Positions 33,169-43,943 of a stretch of 64,000 nt of DNA are shown piece by piece (the first letter of the stretch is position 1; each line of letters begins with the position of its first letter). Position numbers and translations under genes: made by a program. The notes below the pieces were generated by a model. It was not told the origin of the DNA. It made no database searches and saw only the letters and a program-made list of their open reading frames with translations. Source of the DNA: Clostridiales bacterium (GTDB lineage Bacteria; Bacillota; Clostridia; Christensenellales; Aristaeellaceae); NCBI GenBank assembly GCA_015056205.1, contig SVGS01000015.1, positions 1 through 64,000 on the forward strand, given 5' to 3'.

Positions 33169-34212
33169 ATGAACGATCTTTCGAAATCCGAAGCCTACGC
33201 GGCGGCGGGCGTGGATATCACGGCCGGCTACCGTTCGGTGGAACTGATGAAAAAGCATATCCGCAGAACGACGATTCCGGGAGCGGATCCGGACGTGGGC
33301 GGCTTCGGCGGCGCCTTTGAGCCGGATCTCACGGGAATGGAGCAGCCGGTGCTGGTTTCCGGCACGGACGGCGTCGGCACGAAGCTGAAGCTCGCCTTCC
33401 TGACGGACCGGCATGATACGGTCGGGATCGACTGTGTGGCGATGTGCGTCAATGATATCATCTGCTGCGGCGCGCGGCCGCTCTTCTTCCTGGATTATAT
33501 CGCCTGCGGCCGGAATGTCCCGGAGCGGATCGAGCAGATTGTGAAGGGGGTCGCCGAAGGCTGCGTACAGGCCGGCTGCGCCCTGATCGGCGGAGAAACG
33601 GCGGAGCATCCGGGCCTGATGCCGGAGAATGAATATGACCTGGCGGGGTATGCCACGGGAATTGTGGATAAAAAGCGGATGATCGACCGCCGCGCCATGC
33701 GCCCGGGGGACGTGATTCTGGCCCTGCCCTCCTCCGGCGTCCACAGCAACGGCTTCAGCCTCGTGCGGAAGGTGTTTGACGTGGACCACGCGGATCTGAA
33801 CGCCCCGGTGGCCCGGCTGGGCGGAAAGAGCCTCGGCGAGGAGCTGCTGACCCCGACCCGGATTTATGTGAAGCCGGTCCTGGCCCTGCTGAAGGAGGTC
33901 CGGGTTTCCGGCATCAGCCATATTACGGGCGGCGGATTCTATGAGAATATCCCGCGGAGCATTCCCGACGGCCTGGGCGCGGAAATCGAGCGGAAAAAAG
34001 TCCGGGTGCTGCCGGTGTTCGGCCTGATCGCGGAAAAGGGCGGCATCTCCGAGCGGGATATGTTCAATACGTATAATATGGGCGTGGGCATGAGCGTGGT
34101 CGTGGCGGCGGAGGATCAGTCCCGGGCGCTGCAAATCCTGTCGGCCCGGGGCGTGGACGCCTATCCCGTCGGCCGCGTCGTGGAAAGCGGCGAAAAAATC
34201 CGGATCATCTGA
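33169..34212 (+). CDS. purM: Phosphoribosylformylglycinamidine cyclo-ligase (AIR synthetase)
   Basis: The 347-aa enzyme closes FGAM to AIR. The N-terminus SEAYAAAGVDITAGY, then VSGTDGVGTKLKLAF, GGETAEHPGLMP and SSGVHSNGFSLVRKV are family hallmarks. ATG 33169 is chosen: GGAAAGGAAA lies just upstream and it fits the family start. An in-frame ATG at 33121, overlapping the purF stop, would add 16 unconserved residues. Confidence 0.95.
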   Translation: MNDLSKSEAYAAAGVDITAGYRSVELMKKHIRRTTIPGADPDVGGFGGAFEPDLTGMEQPVLVSGTDGVGTKLKLAFLTDRHDTVGIDCVAMCVNDIICCGARPLFFLDYIACGRNVPERIEQIVKGVAEGCVQAGCALIGGETAEHPGLMPENEYDLAGYATGIVDKKRMIDRRAMRPGDVILALPSSGVHSNGFSLVRKVFDVDHADLNAPVARLGGKSLGEELLTPTRIYVKPVLALLKEVRVSGISHITGGGFYENIPRSIPDGLGAEIERKKVRVLPVFGLIAEKGGISERDMFNTYNMGVGMSVVVAAEDQSRALQILSARGVDAYPVGRVVESGEKIRII

Positions 34213-34224
34213 GGGGCGGAGCGT

Positions 34225-34851
34225 ATGGAAAAGAAAAAAGCGCGCATCGCGGTGCTGGTCAGCGGCGGAGGAACCAATCTGCAGGCGATTCTGGATGCCC
34301 GGACCTCCGGCGTCCTCACGAGCGGGGAGGTTACCCTGGTGGTCAGCGACCGGCCGGGGGCCTTCGCCCTTTTCCGGGCGGAAAAGGCGGGGGTGCCCTC
34401 CCGGCTGATCGATAAAAAGGCGGCGGGCTCCCAGGCGGCCTTTGAGCAGGCGCTGGAGGCGGCCCTGGAGGAAAACGGCACGGACCTGATCGTCCTGGCG
34501 GGCTTCCTGAGCATCCTCTCGGAGGGCTTCACGTCCCGCTGGCCCCGCCGGATCCTGAATGTGCATCCCTCCCTGATCCCCAGCTTCTGCGGCGCGGGCT
34601 TCTATGGCCTGAAGGTGCATGAGGCGGCCCTTTCCCGGGGCGTGAAGGTCACCGGGGCCACGGTCCACTTCGTGAATGAGATTCCCGACGGGGGAGAGAT
34701 CATCGCCCAGAAGGCGGTGGAAATCCTGCCGGGGGATACGCCGCCGACGCTGCAGCGCCGGGTCATGGAGCAGGCGGAATGGGTGATTCTGCCCCGGAGC
34801 GTGGAGCAGGTGTGCGCCGAAATCCTGCGTTCCGAAACCCCGCGCCCGTAA
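34225..34851 (+). CDS. purN: Phosphoribosylglycinamide formyltransferase
   Basis: The 208-aa enzyme formylates GAR with 10-formyl-THF. It starts with AVLVSGGGTNLQAILDA. The catalytic Asn/His lie in LNVHPSLIPSFCG (near residue 112), and the active-site Asp follows in NEIPDGGEII. GGGGCGGAG precedes the ATG. The formyl donor probably comes from fhs at the operon end. Confidence 0.95.
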   Translation: MEKKKARIAVLVSGGGTNLQAILDARTSGVLTSGEVTLVVSDRPGAFALFRAEKAGVPSRLIDKKAAGSQAAFEQALEAALEENGTDLIVLAGFLSILSEGFTSRWPRRILNVHPSLIPSFCGAGFYGLKVHEAALSRGVKVTGATVHFVNEIPDGGEIIAQKAVEILPGDTPPTLQRRVMEQAEWVILPRSVEQVCAEILRSETPRP

Positions 34852-34942
34852 ATCAAAGGAACCCTCCCGGAACCGCCCGCCGGAAACCGGCGCCGGCCCG
34901 GAAAAAAATCATCAGCGGATAAGAGAAGGAGAGAGAAAAGCC

Positions 34943-35662
34943 ATGGATATTTATGCCGTTCAGACCCCGGAGCAGCTGCTGGAGCATAACGCCTATCCCG
35001 GCCGCGGAATCGTCCTCGGCCAGACCCCGGACGGCAAAAAAGCGGTGGCGGCGTATTTCATTATGGGCCGCAGCGAAAACAGCCGGAACCGGATCTTTAC
35101 GGAGAGGGAAGGGGAGGTCTTCACCGAGCCCTTCGATCCCTCGAAGGTTCAGGATCCCTCCCTGATTATTTACGCGGCGGTCCGGTCCTTTGAAAATCAC
35201 CTGATCGTGACCAACGGCAATCAGACGGACACGGTTTGGGACGGGCTGAAGGCGGGAAAAACCTTCGCCGAATCGCTGGAAAGCCGCGCCTTTGAGCCGG
35301 ACGGCCCGAACTGGACGCCCCGCATCAGCGGGCTGCTGTCCTTTGCCGAAGGCAGCTTCACCTACCAGATGAGCATCCTCAAGAGCGCGGACGCCGAAGG
35401 CTCCGCCTGTAACCGCTTTACCTATGCCTATGTTCCCCGTCCCGGCCTGGGCCATTTCCTGCATACCTACGTCTGCGACGGCAATCCGATTCCCACCTTC
35501 CAGGGGGAGCCGGAGCGGATGGCCCTCTGCGATGATATTGACGAAATGACCCGCCGGCTCTGGTCCTCCCTGAATGAACAGAACAAAATCAGCCTCTATG
35601 TCCGTTATACCGATCTCGCCACCGGCGCCGCGGAAACCCGCCTGGTGAACAAGCACGGCTGA
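34943..35662 (+). CDS. purO: IMP cyclohydrolase, archaeal PurO-like
   Basis: The 239-aa protein resembles the stand-alone IMP cyclohydrolase family (PurO, COG3363), which closes FAICAR to IMP. Recognisable segments are YPGRGIVLGQTPDGKKAVAA, YFIMGRSENSRNR (near residue 38) and TYAYVPRPGLGHFLHTY. It is next to a stand-alone AICAR transformylase, so the two replace bifunctional PurH. GGAGAGAG precedes ATG 34943. A 90-nt gap with the hairpin GCCGG-AAA-CCGGC separates it from purN. Confidence 0.88.
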   Translation: MDIYAVQTPEQLLEHNAYPGRGIVLGQTPDGKKAVAAYFIMGRSENSRNRIFTEREGEVFTEPFDPSKVQDPSLIIYAAVRSFENHLIVTNGNQTDTVWDGLKAGKTFAESLESRAFEPDGPNWTPRISGLLSFAEGSFTYQMSILKSADAEGSACNRFTYAYVPRPGLGHFLHTYVCDGNPIPTFQGEPERMALCDDIDEMTRRLWSSLNEQNKISLYVRYTDLATGAAETRLVNKHG

Positions 35663-35746
35663 GCGCCCCGCCCCCCGCGCGACCCCCGTAATGAAATCCC
35701 GTCTTCCGACGGATCCGGCCTGAAGGCAGAAGGAGGAATCTGAACC

Positions 35747-36931
35747 ATGAAGGAATTTGAACTGAAATACGGCTGCAACCCCAATCAGAAACCCGCGAAA
35801 ATCTATATGAGGGACGGCGGCGATCTCCCGATCCGGATCCTGAGCGGCCGCCCGGGCTATATCAATTTTCTGGATGCCTTCAACAGCTGGCAGCTGGTGA
35901 AGGAGCTGAAGGCGGCCCTGGGCCTGCCGGCGGTCACCAGCTTCAAGCATGTCAGCCCCACCAGCGCCGCGGTGGGCATCCCCCTCAGCCCGGAGCTGAA
36001 GCGCGCCTGCTTCGTGGATGATATCGAGGGCCTGGATGATTCCCCCCTGGCCTGCGCCTATGCCCGGGCCCGGGGCACGGACCGGATGTGCTCCTTCGGG
36101 GACTGGGTGGCCCTGAGCGACGTCTGCGACGTGACCACCGCGAAAATGCTGAAGCGGGAAGTCTCCGACGGCGTTATCGCCCCCGGCTATGCCCCGGAAG
36201 CGCTGGAGATCCTGAAGCAGAAGCGGAAGGGAAATTATAATATCGTGGAGATCGACCCCGACTATGTGCCGGAGGAGCGGGAAACCAAGCAGGTTTTCGG
36301 CATCACCTTCGAGCAGGGGCGGAATAATTTCGAAATCAACCGGGAGCTCCTCTCCGATATCGTGACGAAGAGCCATGCCCTGCCGGAAACCGCGGCGCGG
36401 GATCTGATCGTGGCCCTGATCACCCTGAAGTATACCCAGTCCAACAGCGTCTGCTACGCGGTGGACGGCCAGGCCATCGGCGTCGGCGCCGGCCAGCAGT
36501 CCCGCATTCACTGCACCCGCCTCGCGGGCAGCAAGGCGGATACCTGGTTCCTGCGCCAGCATGAAAAGGTGCTCTCCCTGCCCTTCCGGCCGGACCTGGG
36601 CCGCCCGGAGCGGGATAACGTCATCGACGGCTATATTAACCAGAATGAGGAGGATGTCTGCGCCGAGGGCAACTGGCAGAAATACTTCCTCTCCCGTCCC
36701 GACCCCCTGACGGTCGCGGAAAAGCGCTCCTTCCTGGATACCCGCCGGGATGTGGCCCTGGGCAGCGATGCCTTCTTCCCCTTCAGCGATAATATTGAGC
36801 GGGCGTATAAGAGCGGCGTGAAGTATATCGCCGAACCCGGCGGCTCGATCCGGGATGACGCGGTGATTGAGTGCGCCGACCGGTACGGCATGACGCTGTG
36901 CTTCACGCACATGCGGCTCTTCCATCACTGA
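35747..36931 (+). CDS. AICAR transformylase without cyclohydrolase domain (PurH C-terminal half, PurV-type)
   Basis: The 394-aa protein matches only the transformylase part of PurH. Signatures include LKYGCNPNQKPAKIY at the start, SFKHVSPTSAAVG (near residue 65), LKYTQSNSVCYAVDGQAIGVGAGQQSRIHC (in part, near 230) and a C-terminal EPGGSIRDD. The N-terminal MGS-like cyclohydrolase domain is absent, and that step is supplied by the neighbouring PurO-like enzyme. It formylates AICAR with 10-formyl-THF. AGGAGGAA precedes the ATG. Confidence 0.93.
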   Translation: MKEFELKYGCNPNQKPAKIYMRDGGDLPIRILSGRPGYINFLDAFNSWQLVKELKAALGLPAVTSFKHVSPTSAAVGIPLSPELKRACFVDDIEGLDDSPLACAYARARGTDRMCSFGDWVALSDVCDVTTAKMLKREVSDGVIAPGYAPEALEILKQKRKGNYNIVEIDPDYVPEERETKQVFGITFEQGRNNFEINRELLSDIVTKSHALPETAARDLIVALITLKYTQSNSVCYAVDGQAIGVGAGQQSRIHCTRLAGSKADTWFLRQHEKVLSLPFRPDLGRPERDNVIDGYINQNEEDVCAEGNWQKYFLSRPDPLTVAEKRSFLDTRRDVALGSDAFFPFSDNIERAYKSGVKYIAEPGGSIRDDAVIECADRYGMTLCFTHMRLFHH

Positions 36932-36947
36932 GCCGCCCCCGGATCCC

Positions 36948-37051
36948 CCGAACCCCCGGAACCCTGTCCGAACTGAAACCAATCCGAACCCCATCCAAAC
37001 CTGATCCGAACCCTGAACCCCATACGAACCCCCCATAACCCCATTCCGAAC
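36948..37051 (+). repeat. C-rich array of CCGAAC motifs before purD
   Basis: The 142-nt gap between the transformylase gene and purD is almost free of G on the plus strand and repeats TCCGAACCCC-like words. Exact CCGAAC occurs at 36948, 36968, 36984, 37006 and 37046, with one-base variants at 36995 (CCAAAC) and 37024 (ACGAAC). Spacing is irregular (11-22 nt). CCGAAC is also the core of PurR operators in Bacillus. It has no stem-loop or U-run. Confidence 0.7.
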
Positions 37052-37073
37052 AAAGAGATACGGAGGCAGCCCG

Positions 37074-38348
37074 ATGAAAATCCTGGTGATCGGCGGCGGC
37101 GGCCGGGAACACGCCATCATTCGAAAGCTGAAGGAAAACCCGCTGACGGAAACGATTTATGCCCTGCCCGGCAACGGCGGCATCGCGGAGGACGCGGTCT
37201 GTGTCCCGATCGGCGCGAAGGACATCCCGGCCATCGTGGCCTTCGCCCGGGAAAAGGCGGTGGATTACGCGGTGGTGGCGCCGGATGATCCGCTGGTGCT
37301 GGGCTGCGTGGACGCCCTGCAGGAGGCGGGCATTCCCTGCTTCGGGCCGAACCGGCGGGCGGCGATGATTGAGGGCAGCAAAGTCTTCAGCAAGGATCTG
37401 ATGCGCCGCTACGGCATCCCCACCGCCGCTTATGAAGTCTTCGATGATCCGGCGGCGGCCCTGCGCTATCTGGAAACGGCGCCGGTCCCGACGGTGGTGA
37501 AGGCGGACGGCCTGGCCCTGGGCAAGGGCGTCACCGTAGCCCTGACCCGGCAGGAAGCGGCTGCCGCGGTGCGGGAAATCATGGAGGACCGGAAGTTCGG
37601 CGACAGCGGCAGCCGCATCGTCATTGAGGAATACCTGCAGGGGCCGGAGGTCTCGGTCCTCTCCTTCACGGACGGCGAGACCGTCGTCCCCATGGTCTCC
37701 AGCATGGATCATAAGCGGGCGGGAGACGGGGATACCGGCCCGAATACCGGCGGTATGGGTACCATCGCCCCGAATCCCTTTTATACGGAGGCCGTGGCGA
37801 AGGAGTGCATGGAGCGTATTTTCCTCCCCACCGTCCGGGCGATGAAGGCGGAGGGCCGGGAATTCCGGGGCTGCCTCTATTTCGGCCTCATGCTGACGAA
37901 GGACGGCCCGAAGGTCATCGAGTATAACTGCCGCTTCGGCGATCCGGAAACCCAGGTCGTCCTGCCCCTGCTGAAGACGGATCTCCTGACGGTGATGCAG
38001 GCGGTCACCGCCGGAACCCTGAAGGACTGCCCTGTGGAATTTTCCCGGGGTTCGGCCTGCTGCGTGGTGCTGGCTTCGGAAGGGTATCCGGGATCCTATG
38101 AGAAGGGGTTTGAAATCACGATCCCGCCGGAAGTCCGCGGCCATGTTTATGTGGCCGGCGCGGCCCGGAAGGAGGACCGGCTGGTCACCTCCGGAGGCCG
38201 GGTCCTTGGTGTCACCGCCGCGGCTCCGACCCTGCCGGAGGCAGTGAAGGAAGCCTACCGCCTGGCGGATCAGATCACCTTCACCGGCCGGTATATGAGA
38301 AAAGACATTGGGCAGCGGGCCCTCGCCTGCCTGGCCGAAAAGCCCTGA
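37074..38348 (+). CDS. purD: Phosphoribosylamine-glycine ligase
   Basis: The 424-aa ATP-grasp enzyme makes GAR. It opens with MKILVIGGGGREHAI. It then shows KADGLALGKGV (near residue 144), the family's HKRAGDGDTGPNTGGMG (near 217) and YNCRFGDPETQVVL (near 285). ACGGAGG precedes the ATG. Length and motif order are normal. Confidence 0.96.
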   Translation: MKILVIGGGGREHAIIRKLKENPLTETIYALPGNGGIAEDAVCVPIGAKDIPAIVAFAREKAVDYAVVAPDDPLVLGCVDALQEAGIPCFGPNRRAAMIEGSKVFSKDLMRRYGIPTAAYEVFDDPAAALRYLETAPVPTVVKADGLALGKGVTVALTRQEAAAAVREIMEDRKFGDSGSRIVIEEYLQGPEVSVLSFTDGETVVPMVSSMDHKRAGDGDTGPNTGGMGTIAPNPFYTEAVAKECMERIFLPTVRAMKAEGREFRGCLYFGLMLTKDGPKVIEYNCRFGDPETQVVLPLLKTDLLTVMQAVTAGTLKDCPVEFSRGSACCVVLASEGYPGSYEKGFEITIPPEVRGHVYVAGAARKEDRLVTSGGRVLGVTAAAPTLPEAVKEAYRLADQITFTGRYMRKDIGQRALACLAEKP

Positions 38349-38413
38349 CGGCGGCGAGGTCAGCCGCTCCTTTTATCCGATCTTTTGTTCTTTCAGGGAG
38401 GAAAATAAATCCG

Positions 38414-41400
38414 ATGGTTTACAGAGTGTATGTGGAAAAGCGCCCGGGTCTGGATCATGAAGCCCGGGCCCTTTGCGGCGAGCTCCGGGATTTTCTGGGC
38501 ATCCGGGGGCTGGAAAAGGTGCGCCTTCTGAATCGTTATGATGTGGAAAACCTGTCCCGGGATCTTTTTGATTACGCGGTGAAAACGGTTTTCTCGGAGC
38601 CCCAGCTGGATCTCGTCTCGGAGGAAGCGGATCCGGCCGGAGCCGCCGTTTTTGCGGTGGAGTATCTCCCGGGCCAGTTTGACCAGCGGGCGGATTCCGC
38701 AGCCCAGTGCATCCAGATTATTTCCCAGGGCGAGCGTCCGGCGGTGCGCAGCGCGAAGCTGTATATGCTTTCCGGCAGCCTCACGGAGGCGGAGATCGCG
38801 GAGATTAAGAAGTATGTCATTAACCCGGTGGAGGCGCGGGAAGCAGCGCTGGAGAAGCCGGCCACGCTGAAAACGGATTACGCGGTCCCGACGGAGGTGG
38901 CGACCCTGGCGGGCTTCACGGAGCTGGACCGTCCGGGCCTGGAAAAAATGATCGCCTCTTACGGCCTGGCGATGGATGCGGACGACCTTGCCTTCTGCCG
39001 GGATTATTTCCGCGGGGAAAAACGGGATCCCACGATTACGGAAATCCGCATGCTGGATACCTACTGGTCCGATCACTGCCGCCATACCACTTTCCTGACG
39101 GAGATCGACAGCGTCCGCTTTGAGGATCCGCTGCTGGAGTCGGCCTGGGGGGATTATCTGGCGGTGCGGCGGGAGCTGGGCCGGGAGCATAAGCCCGCCT
39201 GCCTGATGGATCTGGCCACCGTGGCGGTCCGGTATCTGAAGGCTCACGGCAAACTCCCGAAGCTGGACGAGAGCGAGGAAATCAACGCCTGCACGGTGAA
39301 GATCGAAGTGGAGGCGGACGGAAAGAAGGAGCCCTGGCTCCTGCTGTTTAAAAATGAAACCCATAATCATCCGACGGAGATTGAACCCTTTGGCGGCGCG
39401 GCCACCTGTATCGGCGGCGCGATCCGGGATCCCCTGAGCGGCCGGGCGTATGTCTATGGCGCCATGCGGGTGACGGGCGCGGCGGATCCGACGGTTCCGG
39501 TGAGCCAGACCCTCCCCGGCAAGCTGCCGCAGCGGAAGCTGGTCACCACGGCCGCGGCGGGTTATTCCTCCTATGGCAATCAGATTGGCCTGGCGACAGG
39601 CATCGTGGATGAGCTTTATCATCCCGGCTACGCGGCGAAGCGGATGGAAATCGGCGCGGTCATCGCCGCCGCCCCGCAGGAAAACGTGCGCCGGGAGCGG
39701 CCCGCCCCGGGGGATGTGGTCATTCTCCTGGGCGGCAGCACCGGCCGGGACGGCATCGGGGGAGCGACCGGCTCCAGCAAGGCGCATAACGCCCATAGCG
39801 TGGAAACCTGCGGCGCGGAGGTCCAGAAGGGAAACGCGCCGGAGGAGCGGAAGCTGCAGCGGCTTTTCCGAAACGGAAAGGCGACCCGTATGATTAAGCG
39901 CTGCAACGACTTCGGCGCCGGCGGCGTCAGCGTGGCCATCGGCGAGCTGGCGGACGGGCTGGAAATCGACCTGAACGCCGTGCCGAAAAAATATGAGGGC
40001 CTGGACGGCACGGAGCTGGCCATTTCCGAAAGCCAGGAGCGTATGGCGGTGGTCGTGGCCCCGGAGGACGCGGAGGCCTTCCTGGCCCTGGCGGCGGAGG
40101 AAAACCTGCAGGCCTGCCCGGTAGCGGTGGTGAGGGAGGAGCCCCGCCTGCGGATGAATTGGAACGGGCGGACGATCGTGGATATCAGCCGGGAATTTCT
40201 GAATTCGAACGGCGCTCCGAAGCATATCGATATCACCCCCGCCCGGCCGGAACCCTTCGCGGGCGTGCTCCCAGCCCTGAATTCCGCCCCCGGCTTCCGG
40301 CAAACCCTGGAGGCTCTGGCCTCGGATTTGAATCTCTGCTCCCGCCGGGGGCTCTCGGAGCGCTTTGATTCCACCATCGGCGCCGGCACGGTGCTGATGC
40401 CCTTCGGCGGAAAGAACCAGCTGACCCCGATCCAGGCCATGGTCCAGAAGGTCAGTATGGAAACGAAGCATACGGACGACTGCTCCCTCATGGCTTGGGG
40501 CTATAATCCCTTCGTCATGGAAAAGAGCCCCTACCACGGGGCCTATTTGGCGGTGGTGGAATCGGTGGCGAAGCTGATCGCTACCGGCGCCGCCTTTGAG
40601 GATGTGTATCTGACCTTCCAGGAATATTTCGCGAAGCCCGGCCGGGATCCCCGCCGCTGGGGCCAGCCCCTGGCGGCCCTCCTGGGCGCCTTTAGGGCCC
40701 AGATGGATCTGGGCGTCGGGGCCATCGGCGGCAAGGACAGCATGAGCGGTTCCTTTGAGCGGCTGGATGTCCCCCCGACCCTGGTCAGCTTCGCCGTCAC
40801 CATGGCGAAGACGGGGGATATCCTTTCCCCGGAAACGAAGCAGCCGGGGCATCAGCTGATCCTCCTCTCCGTACCGTATACCGGGGATGGCCTGCCGGAC
40901 CCCGCCGCCCTGAAGGAAACCTTCCGCCTTGTGACAGCCCTGCGGGCCTCCGGCCGCGCCTTCGCGGCATATACGCCGGGCATGGGCGGCCTGGCGGAAG
41001 CGGTGATGAAAATGAGCTTCGGCAATGCCCTCGGCTTCCGCTTCGCGGAGGGCTGGACGGTGCCGGAGCTGGCCCGTACCCGCTATGGCGACTTTGTGGT
41101 GGAGGTGGACCGGGCCCTGCCGGGTGAAACCCTCCTGGGCACTGTGACGGAGGACGGCTGCCTCTCCCTGGGGGCGGAAAGCGTCCCCCTCGCCGCTCTG
41201 CAGCGCCTCTGGGAGGACCGGCTGGAGTCGGTCTATCCCTGCAATATCCCCGCCGATCCCCGTCCGGTGGAAACCTTTACCAGCACCAAAACCTTCTCCG
41301 CTTCCGAAGCCCCCGCCTTCCCTGCGCCGGCGGTGCGCAGCGCGAAGCCCCGGGTGCTGATCCCGGCCTTCCCGGGCACGAACTGCGAGGTGGACAGCGC

Positions 41401-42142
41401 CCGGGCGGTCCGGGATGCCGGGGCGGAAGCCCGGATTATGGTGGTCAATAACCTCTCGGCCGAGGGCATCGCCCGCAGCGTGGAAGCCTTTGCCCGGGAG
41501 ATCCGGTCCAGCCAGGTCATCTTTATCCCCGGCGGGTTCAGCGGCGGCGACGAGCCGGATGGCTCCGCCAAGTTTATCACGGCCTTCTTCCGGAATCAGG
41601 CGGTCCGGGAGGGCGTCACGGAGCTGCTGGACCGTCGGAACGGCCTTATGCTGGGCATCTGCAACGGCTTCCAGGCGCTGATTAAGCTGGGCCTGGTTCC
41701 CTTCGGCCGGATTGTGGATACGGATGTCCATTGCCCGACCCTGACCTTTAATACCATTGCCCGCCACCAGAGCCGGATCGTCCGTACCCGGGTGGCCAGC
41801 ACCCTGAGCCCCTGGCTCATGGAAGCCCGGGTGGGCCAGATCGTTTCGGTGCCAATCAGCCACGGGGAAGGCCGCTTCTTCGCGGAGGAAGGCGTGATCC
41901 GCCGTCTGGCGGAGGCGGGCCAGATTGCCACCCAGTATGTGGATGCGGAAGGCCGCGCCACCATGGATGTGCGGTTTAATCCGAACGGCAGCATGCAGGC
42001 GATTGAAGGCATCACCAGCCCGGACGGCCGGGTCTTCGGCAAGATGGGCCATAGCGAACGCGTCGGCGCCGGGCTGTACCGTAATGTGCCCGGGGAATAT
42101 GATCTTCGTCTCTTCGCCTCCGCGGTGAAGTATCTGGGATAA
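38414..42142 (+). CDS. purL: Phosphoribosylformylglycinamidine synthase, single-chain (long PurL)
   Basis: The 1242-aa enzyme converts FGAR to FGAM with glutamine. It fuses a PurS-like N-terminal region (about 1-150), a linker, the two PurM-like synthetase halves ([11 protein letters not shown] near 219; [18 protein letters not shown] near 316) and a C-terminal glutaminase domain (about 975-1242). The glutaminase Cys is in [10 protein letters not shown] and its His/Glu pair in HGEGRFF. In Gram-positives purS, purQ and purL are often separate, so the fusion is notable, though it is known in Proteobacteria and some Clostridia. GGGAGG precedes the start. Confidence 0.96.
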   Translation: MVYRVYVEKRPGLDHEARALCGELRDFLGIRGLEKVRLLNRYDVENLSRDLFDYAVKTVFSEPQLDLVSEEADPAGAAVFAVEYLPGQFDQRADSAAQCIQIISQGERPAVRSAKLYMLSGSLTEAEIAEIKKYVINPVEAREAALEKPATLKTDYAVPTEVATLAGFTELDRPGLEKMIASYGLAMDADDLAFCRDYFRGEKRDPTITEIRMLDTYWSDHCRHTTFLTEIDSVRFEDPLLESAWGDYLAVRRELGREHKPACLMDLATVAVRYLKAHGKLPKLDESEEINACTVKIEVEADGKKEPWLLLFKNETHNHPTEIEPFGGAATCIGGAIRDPLSGRAYVYGAMRVTGAADPTVPVSQTLPGKLPQRKLVTTAAAGYSSYGNQIGLATGIVDELYHPGYAAKRMEIGAVIAAAPQENVRRERPAPGDVVILLGGSTGRDGIGGATGSSKAHNAHSVETCGAEVQKGNAPEERKLQRLFRNGKATRMIKRCNDFGAGGVSVAIGELADGLEIDLNAVPKKYEGLDGTELAISESQERMAVVVAPEDAEAFLALAAEENLQACPVAVVREEPRLRMNWNGRTIVDISREFLNSNGAPKHIDITPARPEPFAGVLPALNSAPGFRQTLEALASDLNLCSRRGLSERFDSTIGAGTVLMPFGGKNQLTPIQAMVQKVSMETKHTDDCSLMAWGYNPFVMEKSPYHGAYLAVVESVAKLIATGAAFEDVYLTFQEYFAKPGRDPRRWGQPLAALLGAFRAQMDLGVGAIGGKDSMSGSFERLDVPPTLVSFAVTMAKTGDILSPETKQPGHQLILLSVPYTGDGLPDPAALKETFRLVTALRASGRAFAAYTPGMGGLAEAVMKMSFGNALGFRFAEGWTVPELARTRYGDFVVEVDRALPGETLLGTVTEDGCLSLGAESVPLAALQRLWEDRLESVYPCNIPADPRPVETFTSTKTFSASEAPAFPAPAVRSAKPRVLIPAFPGTNCEVDSARAVRDAGAEARIMVVNNLSAEGIARSVEAFAREIRSSQVIFIPGGFSGGDEPDGSAKFITAFFRNQAVREGVTELLDRRNGLMLGICNGFQALIKLGLVPFGRIVDTDVHCPTLTFNTIARHQSRIVRTRVASTLSPWLMEARVGQIVSVPISHGEGRFFAEEGVIRRLAEAGQIATQYVDAEGRATMDVRFNPNGSMQAIEGITSPDGRVFGKMGHSERVGAGLYRNVPGEYDLRLFASAVKYLG

Positions 42143-42186
42143 CAAATATAAAAAACTCGTCAGCAAAAACAGGAGGGAAGGCAACC

Positions 42187-43863
42187 ATGGCTTATTTGTC
42201 GGATATTGAAATCGCGCAGCGGTGCCGGATGAAACCCATTGCCGAAATTGCCCGCCGGGCCCATGTGGAGGAGAAATATGTGGAGCCCTACGGCCGCTAT
42301 AAGGCGAAGATCGACCCGGCCCTTTTGAAGGATACCACCCGTAAGCCCGGCAAACTGGTGCTGGTCACGGCGATGACCCCCACACCGGCGGGGGAGGGAA
42401 AGACCACGACCACGATCGGCCTGGCGGACGGCCTGAGCCGCATCGGCAAGGATGTCACCGTGGCGCTCCGGGAGCCGAGCCTGGGCCCGGTCTTCGGCGT
42501 CAAGGGCGGGGCGGCCGGCGGCGGCTATGCCCAGGTGGTGCCCATGGAGGATATTAATCTGCATTTCACCGGGGATTTCCACGCCATCGGCGCGGCGAAC
42601 AATCTCCTCGCGGCGATGCTGGATAATCATATTCAGCAGGGCAACGCCCTCGGCATTGATGTCAAGAAAATCACCTGGAAGCGCTGCGTGGATATGAACG
42701 ACCGCCAGCTGCGCTTTGTGGTGGACGGCCTGGGCGGCCGCGCGAACGGCGTGCCCCGGGAGGATGGCTTTGATATCACGGTGGCCAGCGAAATGATGGC
42801 GGTTTTCTGCCTCGCCTCGGATCTGAAGGATCTGAAGGAGCGGCTCTCCCGCATGATCGTGGCCTATACGGTGGATGACCGGCCTGTCACCGCCGGGGAT
42901 CTGAAGGCCACCGGCGCCCTGGCGGCCCTCCTGCGGGACGCCCTGAAGCCGAATCTGGTCCAGACCCTGGAAGGCACCCCCGCCTTCGTCCATGGCGGCC
43001 CCTTCGCGAATATCGCCCATGGCTGCAATTCCGTCATGGCGACCCGTATGGCCATGGCCCTGGGGGATTATACCGTCACGGAAGCCGGCTTCGGCGCGGA
43101 TCTGGGGGCGGAAAAGTTCCTGGATATCAAGTGCCGTATGGCGGGGCTGATCCCGGATGCCGTCGTGGTGGTCGGCACGGTCCGGGCTCTGAAGATGCAC
43201 GGCGGCCTGAGCAAAAAGGAGCTGGGGGAGGAAAACCTTTCCGCTCTGGAAAAAGGCATTCCGAATCTCCTTCGCCATGTCCGTAATATCCGGGAAGTTT
43301 ACCGGCTCCCCTGCGTGGTGGCAATCAACCGCTTCCCCACGGATACCGACGCGGAGATTGATTTCATCATCCGGGCCTGCCGGGATCTGGGCGTGAATAC
43401 CGTCCTGAGCACCGTCTGGGCGGAAGGCGGCCGGGGCGGAGAGGATCTGGCCCGGGAGGTCGTCCGCCTCTGCGAGCAGGAAAAGGGCGATTTCACCTTC
43501 AGCTATTCTTTGGATCAGTCCATCGAGGAAAAGCTGGCGTCCGTGGTGACGAAAATCTATGGCGGCGCGGGGGTCGTCCTGACCCCGGCGGCCCGCAAGC
43601 AGGCGGAGCGGCTCACGGCCCTCGGCTTTGACCGGCTCCCCGTCTGCGTGGCGAAAACGCAGTATAGCTTCTCGGATGACCCCACCCTCCTGGGCGCGCC
43701 GGAGGGCTTCACCGTCACCGTGCGGAATCTGAAGGTTTCCGCGGGCGCGGGCTTCCTCGTTGCCCTCACGGGGGAAATCATGACCATGCCCGGCCTGCCG
43801 AAATCCCCCGCGGCCGAGCGCATCGATGTGGATGAGGACGGCAGAATCACGGGTCTCTTCTGA
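42187..43863 (+). CDS. fhs: Formate-tetrahydrofolate ligase
   Basis: The 558-aa enzyme makes 10-formyl-THF from formate, THF and ATP. It has the P-loop [16 protein letters not shown] (near residue 62), [20 protein letters not shown] and a FTGDFHAI segment. GGAGGGAAGG precedes the ATG. It is the last gene of the purine operon, where it supplies the one-carbon donor used by PurN and the AICAR transformylase. It could also serve formate assimilation or an acetyl-CoA-type pathway, but no other such genes are here. Confidence 0.97.
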   Translation: MAYLSDIEIAQRCRMKPIAEIARRAHVEEKYVEPYGRYKAKIDPALLKDTTRKPGKLVLVTAMTPTPAGEGKTTTTIGLADGLSRIGKDVTVALREPSLGPVFGVKGGAAGGGYAQVVPMEDINLHFTGDFHAIGAANNLLAAMLDNHIQQGNALGIDVKKITWKRCVDMNDRQLRFVVDGLGGRANGVPREDGFDITVASEMMAVFCLASDLKDLKERLSRMIVAYTVDDRPVTAGDLKATGALAALLRDALKPNLVQTLEGTPAFVHGGPFANIAHGCNSVMATRMAMALGDYTVTEAGFGADLGAEKFLDIKCRMAGLIPDAVVVVGTVRALKMHGGLSKKELGEENLSALEKGIPNLLRHVRNIREVYRLPCVVAINRFPTDTDAEIDFIIRACRDLGVNTVLSTVWAEGGRGGEDLAREVVRLCEQEKGDFTFSYSLDQSIEEKLASVVTKIYGGAGVVLTPAARKQAERLTALGFDRLPVCVAKTQYSFSDDPTLLGAPEGFTVTVRNLKVSAGAGFLVALTGEIMTMPGLPKSPAAERIDVDEDGRITGLF

Positions 43864-43911
43864 TCCCCGTCCCGGCCGGCCCGGCCCCGCGCCCCGGAAC
43901 CCCGAACGCAT

Positions 43912-43942
43912 AAACCCGCCCGGCTTCCCCGGACGGGTTTTC
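43912..43942. terminator. Terminator shared by fhs and the convergent rarA
   Basis: AACCCGCCCGG pairs with CCGGACGGGTT (one mismatch/bulge) around CTTCCC, flanked by an A-run and TTTTC. It lies between the converging fhs and rarA genes and can work in both directions. Confidence 0.78.
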
Positions 43943-43943
43943 G

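Noticed and set aside
38393-42184. 1263-codon leftward frame opposite purL
   Set aside because: It mirrors purL and has no start signal or domain. GC-rich codon bias removes stops on the other strand.
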